Origin: JBGSUZ01 sp964404895
Lineage (GTDB): Bacteria; Bacillota; Clostridia; Peptostreptococcales; Acidaminobacteraceae
NCBI GenBank assembly: GCA_964404895.1
Contig: CAYOLV010000003.1
Span: forward strand, 62,001-126,000
Direction: 5' to 3'
DNA length: 64,000 nt
Shown here: piece after piece, positions 35,069 through 43,533 of the stretch
Position numbering within the stretch: position 1 is the stretch's first letter
How the letters are laid out: the number at the start of each line of letters is the position of its first letter
The notes under the pieces: generated by a model
Seen by the model: only the letters and a program-made list of their open reading frames with translations
Told to the model about the DNA's origin: nothing
The model's database searches: none
Program-made: the position numbers and the translations under genes

Positions 35069-36043
35069 CTAATCCTCCAACATTAAATTCGGCATGTAAT
35101 TCTTTCTATTAAGTGGAAGCAACTTTTCTAAATAGCGAATAGCCATCGCTTGTATAGGGATGTTTATTAATTTTTCCTTTATTAAATCCTTGTACTCATT
35201 GAGATAAGCTTTTTCCATTGAATCCGCCAGTTGTTCAAATTTAGCCGCAATCAGAATAATGATATTAGGCAACATTAGATATTTTCGAATTTCGTCTATC
35301 ATACTTTCTGTGTTGCTTATGTTTAAATCCAGGTCATCGATAGGTATGACAAGGAAATTAATTTCGTTTTCATTTTTACCACTGAATTTTAAATATTCAT
35401 CTATAAGGTTCTTCAACTCTTTGCGTAAATTTGTGCTTGAAGCTAGCTCATTTAAAGCTTCCAGGGTATCCATTTCAGCAAGTTTTACGATGACTTTTTC
35501 ACTGGAAATATTCTTTAAGCATTTGAATACTTTATCGAATTGCTGAACAAGTACTGAATAATTTGAACTACATTCACAGTTCGACTTTTGAATTTTCTGA
35601 CGCACGTCAAGAAATAGAGTGGCTACTATAACCTGTAATATAGATTCATTATCATTGATTAGTGTTGGATCAATTGGATCCATAACGACAAATTTAGCTT
35701 CTATGTTCTCACGCTTTATATATTCAGAATCCTCTAATGCAGCTGCAAAGGATAGCATAGATGATGTTTTACCTGTTCCACGTTCCCCAATGAAGCCAAT
35801 CATATTATTCATTGTTTTTTGTGATTTAAAGCGATTAAGCTTGCCTTTTCCATTAGTTTTATCGCATTCTTCCGCTTTTCCGTTCTGCTGAATTCGGCTC
35901 ACTATTATTTCTTGAACATTGCTTTTTGCCCCATCATAAACCTGTTTAAAAAATGAAGTCTCAAATTTCTCCGATTCTTCTAAAACAATTTTGTACTGAC
36001 TCTCATTCCCGATGGTTATACCATCAAATTTTTCTTCACTCAT
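35069..36043 (-). CDS. KAP-like P-loop ATPase, N-terminal part of RADAR RdrA
   Basis: A 324-residue NTPase. Counted from the upstream ATG at 36058, Walker A is GERGTGKTS (about 91-99) after NNMIGFI. Walker B is LVIPIDDLDL (about 236-245). A sensor-like strand IIILIAAKF follows, and the C-terminus is EKLLPLNRKNYMPNL, resembling the arginine-bearing end of KAP/STAND-type ATPase cores. ATG 36043 is preferred, with GGGGGAAGAG just upstream. It is the first gene of the three-gene block. RdrA is normally one ~900-residue protein; here translation stops at TAG right after the ATPase core. Deleting one T in GGATTAGG would fuse the two ORFs, so a frameshift, an evolved split or a sequencing error are all possible. 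Confidence 0.7.
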   Translation of the reverse strand: MSEEKFDGITIGNESQYKIVLEESEKFETSFFKQVYDGAKSNVQEIIVSRIQQNGKAEECDKTNGKGKLNRFKSQKTMNNMIGFIGERGTGKTSSMLSFAAALEDSEYIKRENIEAKFVVMDPIDPTLINDNESILQVIVATLFLDVRQKIQKSNCECSSNYSVLVQQFDKVFKCLKNISSEKVIVKLAEMDTLEALNELASSTNLRKELKNLIDEYLKFSGKNENEINFLVIPIDDLDLNISNTESMIDEIRKYLMLPNIIILIAAKFEQLADSMEKAYLNEYKDLIKEKLINIPIQAMAIRYLEKLLPLNRKNYMPNLMLED

Positions 36044-36169
36044 ACTCTTCCCCCTCATATGTATAGATACTACTAATTTCTAAAAATGAATAATTCGAAA
36101 AATATCTGCATCTTATTCTAACATATTACAATATAGGAAATATAAAAAAGTAATCAAGACATAAAAAAC

Positions 36170-36211
36170 AAAGAGTACAGCTGTTCACTAATTGAAACAG
36201 CTGTACTCTTT
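36170..36211 (-). terminator. Terminator of the DUF2680 protein gene
   Basis: A perfect 16-bp stem AAAGAGTACAGCTGTT/AACAGCTGTACTCTTT has a 10-base loop. In the minus direction a TTTGTTTTTTAT tail follows. It lies about 100 bases past the stop at 36312 and just upstream of the RADAR-like block. Confidence 0.8.
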
Positions 36212-36311
36212 GCTCTATTTTTATTTCTAATATTACCTTGTTAATTCCCAATTAAGGTTATCCACCGGCTTTATAAAGAAGCTTAAGTACTTATTAAGTA
36301 GGAACTACTCT

Positions 36312-36749
36312 CTAGTTCGTTGGTGTTGAAAGTGTACAAGTCCCTTGACCCATTCCCATTCCTCTGCCTTGACCCATACCTCTACCCATGCCTTGCCCTT
36401 GGCCGTTCGAACCAAAAGCAGCGCCCATTTTTTGTCCGATTTTTTCGGTGCCTGTGCCATTACAAGTCAACTGATTGGTCTCAATGGCTTTCAAGATAGC
36501 ATCGGCTTGAGCTTGTGTCATAGTTCCAGCTTTTACTCTAGCATCCAAAATAGCTTTTTTTGCAGCCAGCATCTCTTTATGATGTGCAATCAAAGCATCT
36601 CCCGTTAAAGGTGTTCTCATTCCCGCTTGTGTTGTTACTTGTTGGGTTGTATCTGGCAAAGTGACCTCTGCTGCAAAAGAACTGATTGCAGAAAAACTCA
36701 TTACTGCTGCCATGGTTGTGAGTGCCGCTAATTTCATTAACTTTGTCAT
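36312..36749 (-). CDS. Secreted DUF2680-type protein with Gly/Met-rich tail
   Basis: A 145-residue exported protein. The signal peptide begins MTKLMKLAALTTMAAVMSFS, with likely cleavage after SSFA/A. A helical DUF2680-like module (MLAAKKAILDARVKAGTMTQ, then QADAILKAIE) follows, then a low-complexity Gly/Gln/Met/Arg tail (GQGMGRGMGQGRGMGMGQG). The site TAGGAGGTC precedes the ATG. Methionine-rich tails can bind soft metals such as copper, but that is only a suggestion. It has its own terminator and no functional neighbours. Confidence 0.75.
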   Translation of the reverse strand: MTKLMKLAALTTMAAVMSFSAISSFAAEVTLPDTTQQVTTQAGMRTPLTGDALIAHHKEMLAAKKAILDARVKAGTMTQAQADAILKAIETNQLTCNGTGTEKIGQKMGAAFGSNGQGQGMGRGMGQGRGMGMGQGTCTLSTPTN

Positions 36750-36877
36750 CTCATTGACCTCCTATAAGGTATTCACTACTTGGTTTATGACCTTATATTA
36801 GCGGACAATTGTGGCAGAATTATGGATTTTTACTGTAAATTTTGTTACAATAACTAAAATCAACTGGAGGGCTTGAC

Positions 36878-37546
36878 ATGTATATACTGCTCAGCAATAA
36901 CAATTATCACGAGGATTGGATTTTTGAACACTTGAAACCCCTTATTCAGCCCGAAGACAAAGTGGTGGTATTGCCTTTTGCCTTTCATGAAGACTGGATC
37001 AATTCTCCAGAAACATGGGAACAAGCGTATAACCCCATCGACGGGAAATATTACCTTGAGAATGTAGGCCCTTTTCAACGTTATGGCATTGACCTGAACC
37101 AAGTTCAATTTTTAAATTACTTTAAACATACAAAAGTCGAAATGGAAGCCTTAATTCAAGAGGCTAACATTCTCTTCTTCACTGGGGGACTGCCTGATAA
37201 AGCCGCAGCTCGAATGGAATCCCTTTCCCTCACGGATGCGGTAGTTGAACATAAAGGCTTGAAAATTGGAGTCAGCGCAGGGGCTTTAATGCAGTTTCCA
37301 AAATTCTTCGTTTCTCCAGACGACGACTACCCTGAGTTGGGTTATCACAACGGGCTCAACACCATCCACAGTCCACATTATTTGGAAGTTCACTATGAGC
37401 GTTCCAATATGCCTCAACAATTGGCCATTAAAGATGCCCTTTCTCACCACTGCGAAAAGGTATATGCAATCGGTCAGCAAGGCGCTATCTTCATAGATGG
37501 GGATCAATGGAAAAGGATTGGAGAGGTTGCAGTCTTTATTCGCTGA
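36878..37546 (+). CDS. Peptidase S51 / dipeptidase E-like protein
   Basis: A 222-residue protein of the class I glutamine-amidotransferase-like fold. FFTGGLPDKAAARM and the nucleophile elbow GVSAGALMQF (Ser133) are the S51 family signature (aspartyl dipeptidase, cyanophycinase-like). His in HSPHYLEVH is a candidate catalytic partner. GGAGGG precedes the ATG by seven bases. The substrate is probably an Asp-containing dipeptide, but this is not proven. It converges with the hemerythrin gene, leaving only seven bases between the stops. Confidence 0.82.
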   Translation: MYILLSNNNYHEDWIFEHLKPLIQPEDKVVVLPFAFHEDWINSPETWEQAYNPIDGKYYLENVGPFQRYGIDLNQVQFLNYFKHTKVEMEALIQEANILFFTGGLPDKAAARMESLSLTDAVVEHKGLKIGVSAGALMQFPKFFVSPDDDYPELGYHNGLNTIHSPHYLEVHYERSNMPQQLAIKDALSHHCEKVYAIGQQGAIFIDGDQWKRIGEVAVFIR

Positions 37547-37553
37547 TTTCCAG

Positions 37554-37970
37554 CTAATCCTTCTTGGTTTCCAAATGTTGAACGAAAGTTCTGTACCCTT
37601 GGTCTTCGATCATAATGTGTTCTTTGAGCCATTCCATTAAAAAATTATGGATCATGATCAAGTCCAGCGCAGTGGGCTCTTTGTTCATAATGTAATTCAC
37701 TCTGTTGTTTACATCTTCAGAGATTTTTTGATGTTTTTTTAGGTGAGCGTCGAATTCAGGATATTCGGCGCTTTTCATATAAATCTCTTCTGTGTGAAAA
37801 TGGATCATGACGTACTCCATTAAACTATCTAAAGTTTCATAAATAGCGGTTTTTAAATCCTCTTGTGCGCCAATATGCTCAATGGTTCCAATCAAGTCAA
37901 ATAACTTCTTATGTTGTTCGTCTAGCTCTGTAACTCCTACTGAATATGACTCATCCCATTCAAATTTCAT
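37554..37970 (-). CDS. Bacteriohemerythrin
   Basis: A 138-residue four-helix-bundle di-iron protein that binds O2. The ligand set is complete: His20 (DEQHKKLF), His57 and Glu61 (HFHTEE), His76 and His80 (HLKKH), His118 and Asp123 (HIMIED). The opening FEWDESYSVGV is typical. GGAGGTG precedes the ATG. In anaerobes such proteins commonly scavenge or deliver oxygen, or act in oxygen sensing. It is a single-domain form without a chemoreceptor or diguanylate cyclase fusion. Confidence 0.95.
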   Translation of the reverse strand: MKFEWDESYSVGVTELDEQHKKLFDLIGTIEHIGAQEDLKTAIYETLDSLMEYVMIHFHTEEIYMKSAEYPEFDAHLKKHQKISEDVNNRVNYIMNKEPTALDLIMIHNFLMEWLKEHIMIEDQGYRTFVQHLETKKD

Positions 37971-38068
37971 AAGACACCTCCGTCTTCCAGATTTACGCCA
38001 TAGATACCCACTTGTCCCTGTATAAATTCATGATTTTGGGGTATTTAATGACCAGGCAGGTGATCGTC

Positions 38069-39202
38069 ATGTTAAAACTCAAAAAAATGGGGTCCAAGCC
38101 CTCTCGAACCTTAATTTTTTCAACAATTATCTTTTTTTTAATCATTATTCTGATTTTACTCGTTGAACCTTCCAACGAAGGTTTTAATACCCCTATGGAT
38201 GCTCTTTTCTGGGCAATCGTCACCATTACCACTACCGGCTATGGAGATCAAATTCCCCAGACATTTTTGGGGCGTCTCATTGGCATCATTGCCATGATCT
38301 TCGGTATTGTAGTGGTTTCCATCGCCACAGGACGTATTTCTTCTTTCCTGGTTGATCAAAAACTTCGAGAAAACAGAGGGGTGAAAGATTTGAGTTATTT
38401 GAAGGATCACATACTCATTTGCGGTTTCAAATCCGATTTAAAATACCTGATCAACGACATCCTTTATTTTGAACGAGGTACAACCTTAAGCGACATTGTT
38501 CTCATCAATGGAATAGGTCAAGAAAAAATGTCTTATCTCCTCTTAGATGAAGCCCTCAAAGGCGTTCACTATCTCCATGGGGATACTTCTGATGAAACCG
38601 TTTTAGCCAGAGCCAACGTAAAAGGTGCAACTAAAGCCCTAGTGTTGACGGAAACCCGTGAAGGCGATGACACCGAGGCGATTGATGCCCGTGTTCTCGT
38701 AACCGTCCTCATGCTTCGCTCTCTTAATCCAGATATATATATTTGTGCAGAAGTTCTTACGGTGAAATATAAGACTTATTTAGAACATATGCACTGCGAC
38801 GAGGTGGTTCTCAGCGAAGAATACACACGGTTCCTCTTAGCCAATGCCACTGTCTTCTCTGGTATTACTAAAGTAGTCTCCAAGCTTCTCAATAATGATG
38901 AAGGTGATACGCTTAAATTAGAGCCTTTGCCCGATTATTTAATCAATCATCCCTTTGCCGAAGTGGTGGATGTTTATAAAAATGACCGTCACGCTATTGT
39001 GATTGGCGTTGTGGAAAATATGGGCATTGAGCGAGAGTTCAAACAGAATGCCTTATCGGAAGCTCAAAAGACTCCAGATATCAGTAAATTGGTTAAGAAC
39101 TTGAAAGGGATTCACGTCATGGAACGCAATAAGACCCTCATCAATCCGGACAGTACGTATATCGTCCAGAAGAATTCAGGTCTTATTCTGATAAGTAGGT
39201 GA
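38069..39202 (+). CDS. Two-TM potassium channel with RCK/TrkA-like domain
   Basis: A 377-residue channel. TM1 is at about 12-32, then a pore helix and the selectivity filter TTITTTGYGDQIP, then TM2 (IGIIAMIFGIVVVSIATG). A Rossmann-like RCK domain starts DHILICGFKSDLKYL, followed by a C-terminal TrkA_C-like region. The usual GxGxxG of the nucleotide site reads GFKSDL, so the regulatory ligand may differ from NAD(H). ATG 38069 follows AGGTGA by five bases; the 19-codon longer frame lacks a site. It overlaps or abuts a free cyclic-nucleotide-binding protein gene. Confidence 0.9.
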   Translation: MLKLKKMGSKPSRTLIFSTIIFFLIIILILLVEPSNEGFNTPMDALFWAIVTITTTGYGDQIPQTFLGRLIGIIAMIFGIVVVSIATGRISSFLVDQKLRENRGVKDLSYLKDHILICGFKSDLKYLINDILYFERGTTLSDIVLINGIGQEKMSYLLLDEALKGVHYLHGDTSDETVLARANVKGATKALVLTETREGDDTEAIDARVLVTVLMLRSLNPDIYICAEVLTVKYKTYLEHMHCDEVVLSEEYTRFLLANATVFSGITKVVSKLLNNDEGDTLKLEPLPDYLINHPFAEVVDVYKNDRHAIVIGVVENMGIEREFKQNALSEAQKTPDISKLVKNLKGIHVMERNKTLINPDSTYIVQKNSGLILISR

Positions 39203-39207
39203 TGGTC

Positions 39208-39702
39208 ATGTCTAGGGAACTACAAATTTTGGAGCACCTTGCAGAAATCGATTTATTCAAAGAGCTGTCCACAGAGGAACTGGAATTGCTGGAAAAAATA
39301 ATAACCGTTGAAACCTATCCCGCAGGTCATGTCATTGTTCAAGAAGGTCATACAGGGTCTACCATGTACATGATTGTCAAAGGGGATGTTGAAATTCTTA
39401 AACGGACTGCCTTTGGAGAAGAGTACACCTGTGATTATCTGCCTGAAGCCATGCATTTGTTCTTTGGTGAATTTTCCTTACTGGATCAAGGTGAGCGGTC
39501 TGCTACTGTAAAAGCCGTCACCCCAGTTGAAGCCTTAGTCATGAGCCGTGAACCTTTTCTCGCCTTTTGTGAGTCTCACATGACCATTGGATATAAAATT
39601 ATGAAAAAAATAGCCTTCCGTATGGCAAGCCGATTGCGGAAGGCAGACAAAGATATTTTGACCCTCTTTGAAGCTTTGGTTGAAGAAATTGGGTCTTATT
39701 GA
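39208..39702 (+). CDS. Stand-alone cyclic-nucleotide-binding domain protein
   Basis: A 164-residue protein consisting of one cNMP-binding beta roll (about 10-130) with the phosphate-binding cassette FGEFSLLDQGERSATVKA, including the conserved Glu and Arg. A short helical C-terminus follows, with no DNA-binding domain, so it is not a CRP-type regulator. ATG 39208 lies six bases after AGGTG, and the gene begins inside the end of the channel gene's translation zone (channel stop at 39202). The arrangement suggests it gates or modulates the channel in trans; this is inference. Confidence 0.85.
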   Translation: MSRELQILEHLAEIDLFKELSTEELELLEKIITVETYPAGHVIVQEGHTGSTMYMIVKGDVEILKRTAFGEEYTCDYLPEAMHLFFGEFSLLDQGERSATVKAVTPVEALVMSREPFLAFCESHMTIGYKIMKKIAFRMASRLRKADKDILTLFEALVEEIGSY

Positions 39703-39719
39703 CTGAGGGCTTGTTGATT

Positions 39720-40493
39720 TTAATCCTGTTGACTGAGATCTGGTTGACCAAGGGCTTGTTCATTGAGTTCCTGTTGATTCAGCCATTCTAACAAGTCTCT
39801 GTGCCCATTGTGAGAGTTCTGGATTTCCCAGAGCTCTTTTTTGAGCCTGTGTAAATCTGCAACATGATCCACATCGCCAAAAGTACCCATGACTTCATAG
39901 GGTTGCCCTAAGCCTTCAATGCCTTGGATCAAGTGCTGACAGGTATTTGACTGACTGTAGGGAATGCTTAGCCAAAAGTCTTTGCCTAGTTCTTTTGGAG
40001 AACCAAAAATATAAAAGCCCCCGTCTGAACAAGGGCCAATTATGCTGATTTCCTTTGAACAGTTGATACTGGTTTCCTTTGAACCATTGATACTGTTTAT
40101 CATTTTATACAACTCTGGCGCTCCAACTTGAGGACTGTCAGTACCCATGACAAACACATATTCATACTGTTGAAAAAGTTCTCGAGTCACTTGATATAAC
40201 CGTTCTCCCAAGCTCCCTTCGCCTGTCCATAAACATTGATCTTCCTTCCAGAAAGGATGGTTCACACCCTCTTCTTCTGCCAGTGCCCACCAAATATCCA
40301 GTTCTGTCATTTCAGTATGATTAATCGTTTCTGTTTTGCACAATAACTTTAAAGCCTTAAGGTTTTCACGCACCGCAGCGACACTTTTTATATAAAAAGC
40401 ATTTGCCTGAGTCTCACCAATACTTAGTGCTAGTCTTGTCTTTACTGGGCTCAGTCCAGGTGTTTTTGCAAAAACTGCAATGGCTATTTTCAT
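39720..40493 (-). CDS. DUF2064 glycosyltransferase-like protein (ArsS-cluster transferase 1)
   Basis: A 257-residue protein. The N-terminus, AIAVFAKTPGLSPVKTRLA, is the hallmark of the TIGR04282/DUF2064 nucleotide-sugar transferase-like family. FVMGTDSPQVG and IGPCSDGGFYIFG follow. Members sit next to ArsS-type radical SAM genes, as here. There is a Ser/Asn-rich insert with an imperfect internal repeat (INGSKETSINCSKEISI). The C-terminal tail is also repetitive (LNQQELNEQALGQPDLSQQD), reflecting short DNA repeats near 39715-39775. It is the last gene of a minus-strand run starting at 42714 or earlier. Confidence 0.85.
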   Translation of the reverse strand: MKIAIAVFAKTPGLSPVKTRLALSIGETQANAFYIKSVAAVRENLKALKLLCKTETINHTEMTELDIWWALAEEEGVNHPFWKEDQCLWTGEGSLGERLYQVTRELFQQYEYVFVMGTDSPQVGAPELYKMINSINGSKETSINCSKEISIIGPCSDGGFYIFGSPKELGKDFWLSIPYSQSNTCQHLIQGIEGLGQPYEVMGTFGDVDHVADLHRLKKELWEIQNSHNGHRDLLEWLNQQELNEQALGQPDLSQQD

Positions 40494-40521
40494 TTTGGCT
40501 CCTTCACTGACCTTTATTGAC

Positions 40522-41211
40522 CTATTTTGACCATTGTTGAATGATTTGTTTGTACCACATATATTGATGTTTGACTGTGGTCTTTAGCCATCCATTATTC
40601 TCATATTTTCTTGCGCTGGTGTAGAGCGTAGCGCCTATGGGCAAAATGTTTACCCCTGATTTTCTGGCTTTCCTGACTAAAAGGTGATCTTCTCCATAAG
40701 GTGCCTTTTCATCATAGGTGCCAAGGTCTAAAAAGGTCTGTTTTAAGAGGATGAGACCTTGATCACCAAAGGGTAATTTGAAGAATCGGCACCTGAACCT
40801 GACGCCCCATTCATTGATTTTCATGGCTTGGCTGCCGTGAATAAACCCCAGTCTGAAGTAATATATTTTTTGATTCCAATCTGATTTATTCAAAAACGCT
40901 TGACTGACATCGGCTTTAAAATAAGAATCCGCATGGAGAAACCAAAGTATTTCCCCTGCGGATTGTCTGACTGCTTCGTTCATACATTGAGCTCTGCTGT
41001 TACCCGCCACAATTTTTCGGATGGTCACTGGCAAGGACTTTTCTTCATCGTCCAAAAGTGCCCGCTCTAGAGTTTTGGGGTCTCCGCTTGTTAAGAGCCA
41101 CTCTACTGGATAATAATTTTCAGCTTTCTGAACAAAGTCCGCTAGGCTATCTATAAAACCCTTTGTCAAAATTTCATTTGGTGCCAGAGAAGTGATGATT
41201 GAAAGTTTCAC
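40522..41211 (-). CDS. Family 2 glycosyltransferase (ArsS-cluster transferase 2)
   Basis: A 229-residue GT-A-type transferase. It begins MKLSIITSLAPNE, with ILWFLHADSYF (acidic metal motif HAD) near the middle and FKLPFGDQGLILLKQTF, all matching the TIGR04283 transferases that accompany ArsS-like radical SAM enzymes. The product of the pathway (arsenosugar or a related modified sugar) is not established for this organism. Its 5' end overlaps the preceding gene by 38 bases, suggesting coupled translation. Confidence 0.85.
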   Translation of the reverse strand: MKLSIITSLAPNEILTKGFIDSLADFVQKAENYYPVEWLLTSGDPKTLERALLDDEEKSLPVTIRKIVAGNSRAQCMNEAVRQSAGEILWFLHADSYFKADVSQAFLNKSDWNQKIYYFRLGFIHGSQAMKINEWGVRFRCRFFKLPFGDQGLILLKQTFLDLGTYDEKAPYGEDHLLVRKARKSGVNILPIGATLYTSARKYENNGWLKTTVKHQYMWYKQIIQQWSK

Positions 41212-41743
41212 GTGCCTTCCTCCCGACCCTTTTTAAACTCCATTTTTTAGGGATTTTTTTTGAACCGTTTTCTGGCAAATAGGCTTTTAAATCAGTTTCG
41301 AGAATCCTTTGGGTAATCTGAGCCGCTTTTGCCACCATGTTTTCACATTGTTCATTGTGAACCTTAGAACCCCACTCAATATTTTTAGTGAGGACTCTGC
41401 AACAAGTGGACTTGAATGCACTTTGAAATTCTTTTTGTAAATTTTTTACAGCTTCATAAACAAGGGCTTCGGATTCACTTTTATGATTTCTTCCCGCTAC
41501 AAGTCCTAGTACCATTACGCAAGAAGTCACTGCACCACAGGCGCAACCCGTTTCTCCCATGCCTGAACCAAAACCTGTGGCAATTTTATAAGTACTTGGA
41601 GACAAACCTAAGTTATAGACTTCATTAAAAGCCCGCAGTATCGCTTCACTGCAATAAAGGCCGTTGTTGAAATAATCCGTGGCTAAAAGAACCACTGTAT
41701 TGTCCTCATTGCTGGCTGCTTCTTGAACCTGAATCTCTTCCAC
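41174..41743 (-). CDS. C_GCAxxG_C_C family protein
   Basis: A 189-residue protein with the family signature: Cys in YCSEAILRAF, then GETGCACGAVTSCVM, then STCCRVLT. The spaced cysteines probably bind a metal or an Fe-S cluster; the family function is unknown. I prefer GTG 41743, which overlaps the ArsS stop (TAGTG) about ten bases after AAAGGGG. A longer frame from 41797 would run 55 bases into arsS. It lies between the radical SAM gene and two glycosyltransferase genes, pointing to a role in the same pathway. Confidence 0.82.
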   Translation of the reverse strand: MEEIQVQEAASNEDNTVVLLATDYFNNGLYCSEAILRAFNEVYNLGLSPSTYKIATGFGSGMGETGCACGAVTSCVMVLGLVAGRNHKSESEALVYEAVKNLQKEFQSAFKSTCCRVLTKNIEWGSKVHNEQCENMVAKAAQITQRILETDLKAYLPENGSKKIPKKWSLKRVGRKARETFNHHFSGTK

Positions 41744-42714
41744 TATATCAACGCCCCTTTGCATGAACTGCCATTTCCTGCAGTACAGCCATAACAATGG
41801 TTTTTAAAAACAATGTCTCGATCCACTTCATTAAAAGAATGAATATCCCAAAGGGTTCTTTCAGAAGTCACTGGGATAGACAGTGCTTGATTGAAGTCGC
41901 AGTCAAAAAGCTTTCCGTCCCAAGCAACCGATACAAGGTCTTTGCACATAATCCGATCTGCGGCCTCTGGGTTAAATTTTTCTGTCAACAAGGTTTCATA
42001 AGCTGACAAATTTCCCATTTCCTCCATGCGCTCTTTAAATCGTTTAATAGGCATATTGGTAATGGTCAAAAGTTGATTAAAGACAATCCCGTAGTTCTGG
42101 AGCATAAAGGCTTTGTAATCGCCTTCAAGTGCACTCTGAGCTGGCGGCAAGCCCATTCCCGAAGGATTGAAAACCAAGTTTAACTCCAAGCCACTTCCTT
42201 TATTTCCATAACCTAATTTATTCAGTATTTGCAAGGCTTCTATACTCTTCTTGTAGACCTTGTCACCCCTTTGGGCGTCTACATTCTTTTCTAAATAACA
42301 AGGCATGGAAGCCACGACCTGCACCTGATAGTCAGCTAAAAATTGAGCAGTCTCTTCTTGTCCTTGCTCTAGTAAAACCGTCAGGTTACACCTGTCAATG
42401 ACCTGATACCCCATTTGACGCACTTTCATGACAAGGTATTTGAAATGAGGGTTAAGCTCTGGCGCTCCCCCTGTAATATCAATAATTTCAATGCCTTTGG
42501 TCTTTTGCAAAAGCTCTAAAATGCGGTCAATGGCTTCTTTTTTCATTAAATCGTTTTTGTCTGGTCCCGCCCCTACATGGCAGTGGTTGCAGGCTTGATT
42601 GCAGCGATTTCCTAAATTAAGCTGCAGGGTATTAATGTTGTTTCTATATTTTTGAATGCCGTGTGCTTCCAATTGTTTCTCGAAACGGCTTTGGTTTGTG
42701 ACTATTATAGACAT
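41743..42714 (-). CDS. arsS: ArsS-like radical SAM protein
   Basis: A 323-residue radical SAM enzyme. The cluster motif is CNQACNHCH (CxxxCxxC, about 37-44). IDITGGAPELNPHFKYL gives the GGxP-type SAM-binding strand. The C-terminal DUF3641-like domain carries CKDLVSVAWDGKLFDCDFNQ and HCYGCTAGNGSSCKGA, matching the TIGR04167 ArsS family named for arsenosugar biosynthesis. No arsM methyltransferase gene is seen in the window, so an arsenic substrate is unproven and sulfur or selenium sugars remain possible. The downstream genes overlap it. Confidence 0.88.
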   Translation of the reverse strand: MSIIVTNQSRFEKQLEAHGIQKYRNNINTLQLNLGNRCNQACNHCHVGAGPDKNDLMKKEAIDRILELLQKTKGIEIIDITGGAPELNPHFKYLVMKVRQMGYQVIDRCNLTVLLEQGQEETAQFLADYQVQVVASMPCYLEKNVDAQRGDKVYKKSIEALQILNKLGYGNKGSGLELNLVFNPSGMGLPPAQSALEGDYKAFMLQNYGIVFNQLLTITNMPIKRFKERMEEMGNLSAYETLLTEKFNPEAADRIMCKDLVSVAWDGKLFDCDFNQALSIPVTSERTLWDIHSFNEVDRDIVFKNHCYGCTAGNGSSCKGALI

Positions 42715-42780
42715 TTTGTTCAGTGCCTCCCGTAAATCATTCTAACGCTTACTATACATATCAAATTTTATCAGAAATTA

Positions 42781-43488
42781 TTATGAAATTTTGTCGTTTT
42801 CAGTTTCTGCGACTTTATTTTTATCGTCATAAATGGATTTGATTAACAGCGTCAGAGTTACAACTGCAAACATAATCAGCAAGCCCGTCACAAAAGTTCT
42901 TGCACCACCGCCAAGCATTTCCCCTGCGTAAGAGTAAATCAAAGTGGCTGGCAATTGCCCAATCCCTGTGGCGATAAAGAAGGATCGGAAACTCATAGAG
43001 GTCAGTCCTCCTGCATAACTGATGATGTCAAATGACATAAATGGCAAAAGTCTCGCTATAATAATGGATTTTGTCCCATACTTTTCAAAAAATTTATCTA
43101 CCGATTCTAGGGCTTTATTGCCCGTCATTTTCGTCACGGCAGATCTGCCATATAATCTTGCAATCCCAAAGCAAAGAGCTGCCCCAGCCATAGAACTGCA
43201 CCACGAAAGAATAGCGCCGCCTACCCAACCAAATACCGCTGCGTTGGCAAATGTGATCAAAAATGCAGGTAATGGTGCTGCTACAGATTGGAACATCATG
43301 AGGAGGAAGGAAACCACTGCCGCAAGAGGTCCAAATGAGCGAATATATTCTTTTACAGCATCAATATCCATAGAGCTCAATAATTTTGCCATATCGAACA
43401 TCCATTGTCTCGTTTGAGGAATAATCATGAGAACGACGGCGATAAGGGGTATGCCTGCAATCAAGAGAAGTTTCTTATTTTTATTCAT
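42781..43488 (-). CDS. TVP38/TMEM64 (DedA-superfamily) membrane protein
   Basis: A 235-residue protein with about five to six hydrophobic segments. The VTT-type core includes GWVGGAILSWCSSMAGAAL, then RLLPFMSFDIISYAGGLTSM and a Gly-rich IGQLPATLIYSYAGE. The site ATGGAGGCG precedes the ATG. Family members are putative lipid or ion transporters. It lies downstream of a rhodanese lipoprotein and a small membrane protein on the same strand. A paralogue sits at 45332 on the other strand, so this locus has two. Confidence 0.88.
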   Translation of the reverse strand: MNKNKKLLLIAGIPLIAVVLMIIPQTRQWMFDMAKLLSSMDIDAVKEYIRSFGPLAAVVSFLLMMFQSVAAPLPAFLITFANAAVFGWVGGAILSWCSSMAGAALCFGIARLYGRSAVTKMTGNKALESVDKFFEKYGTKSIIIARLLPFMSFDIISYAGGLTSMSFRSFFIATGIGQLPATLIYSYAGEMLGGGARTFVTGLLIMFAVVTLTLLIKSIYDDKNKVAETENDKIS

Positions 43489-43533
43489 AGCGCCTCCATT
43501 TTTTACTGCTTATTAAGCTAACCCTATAACAAA

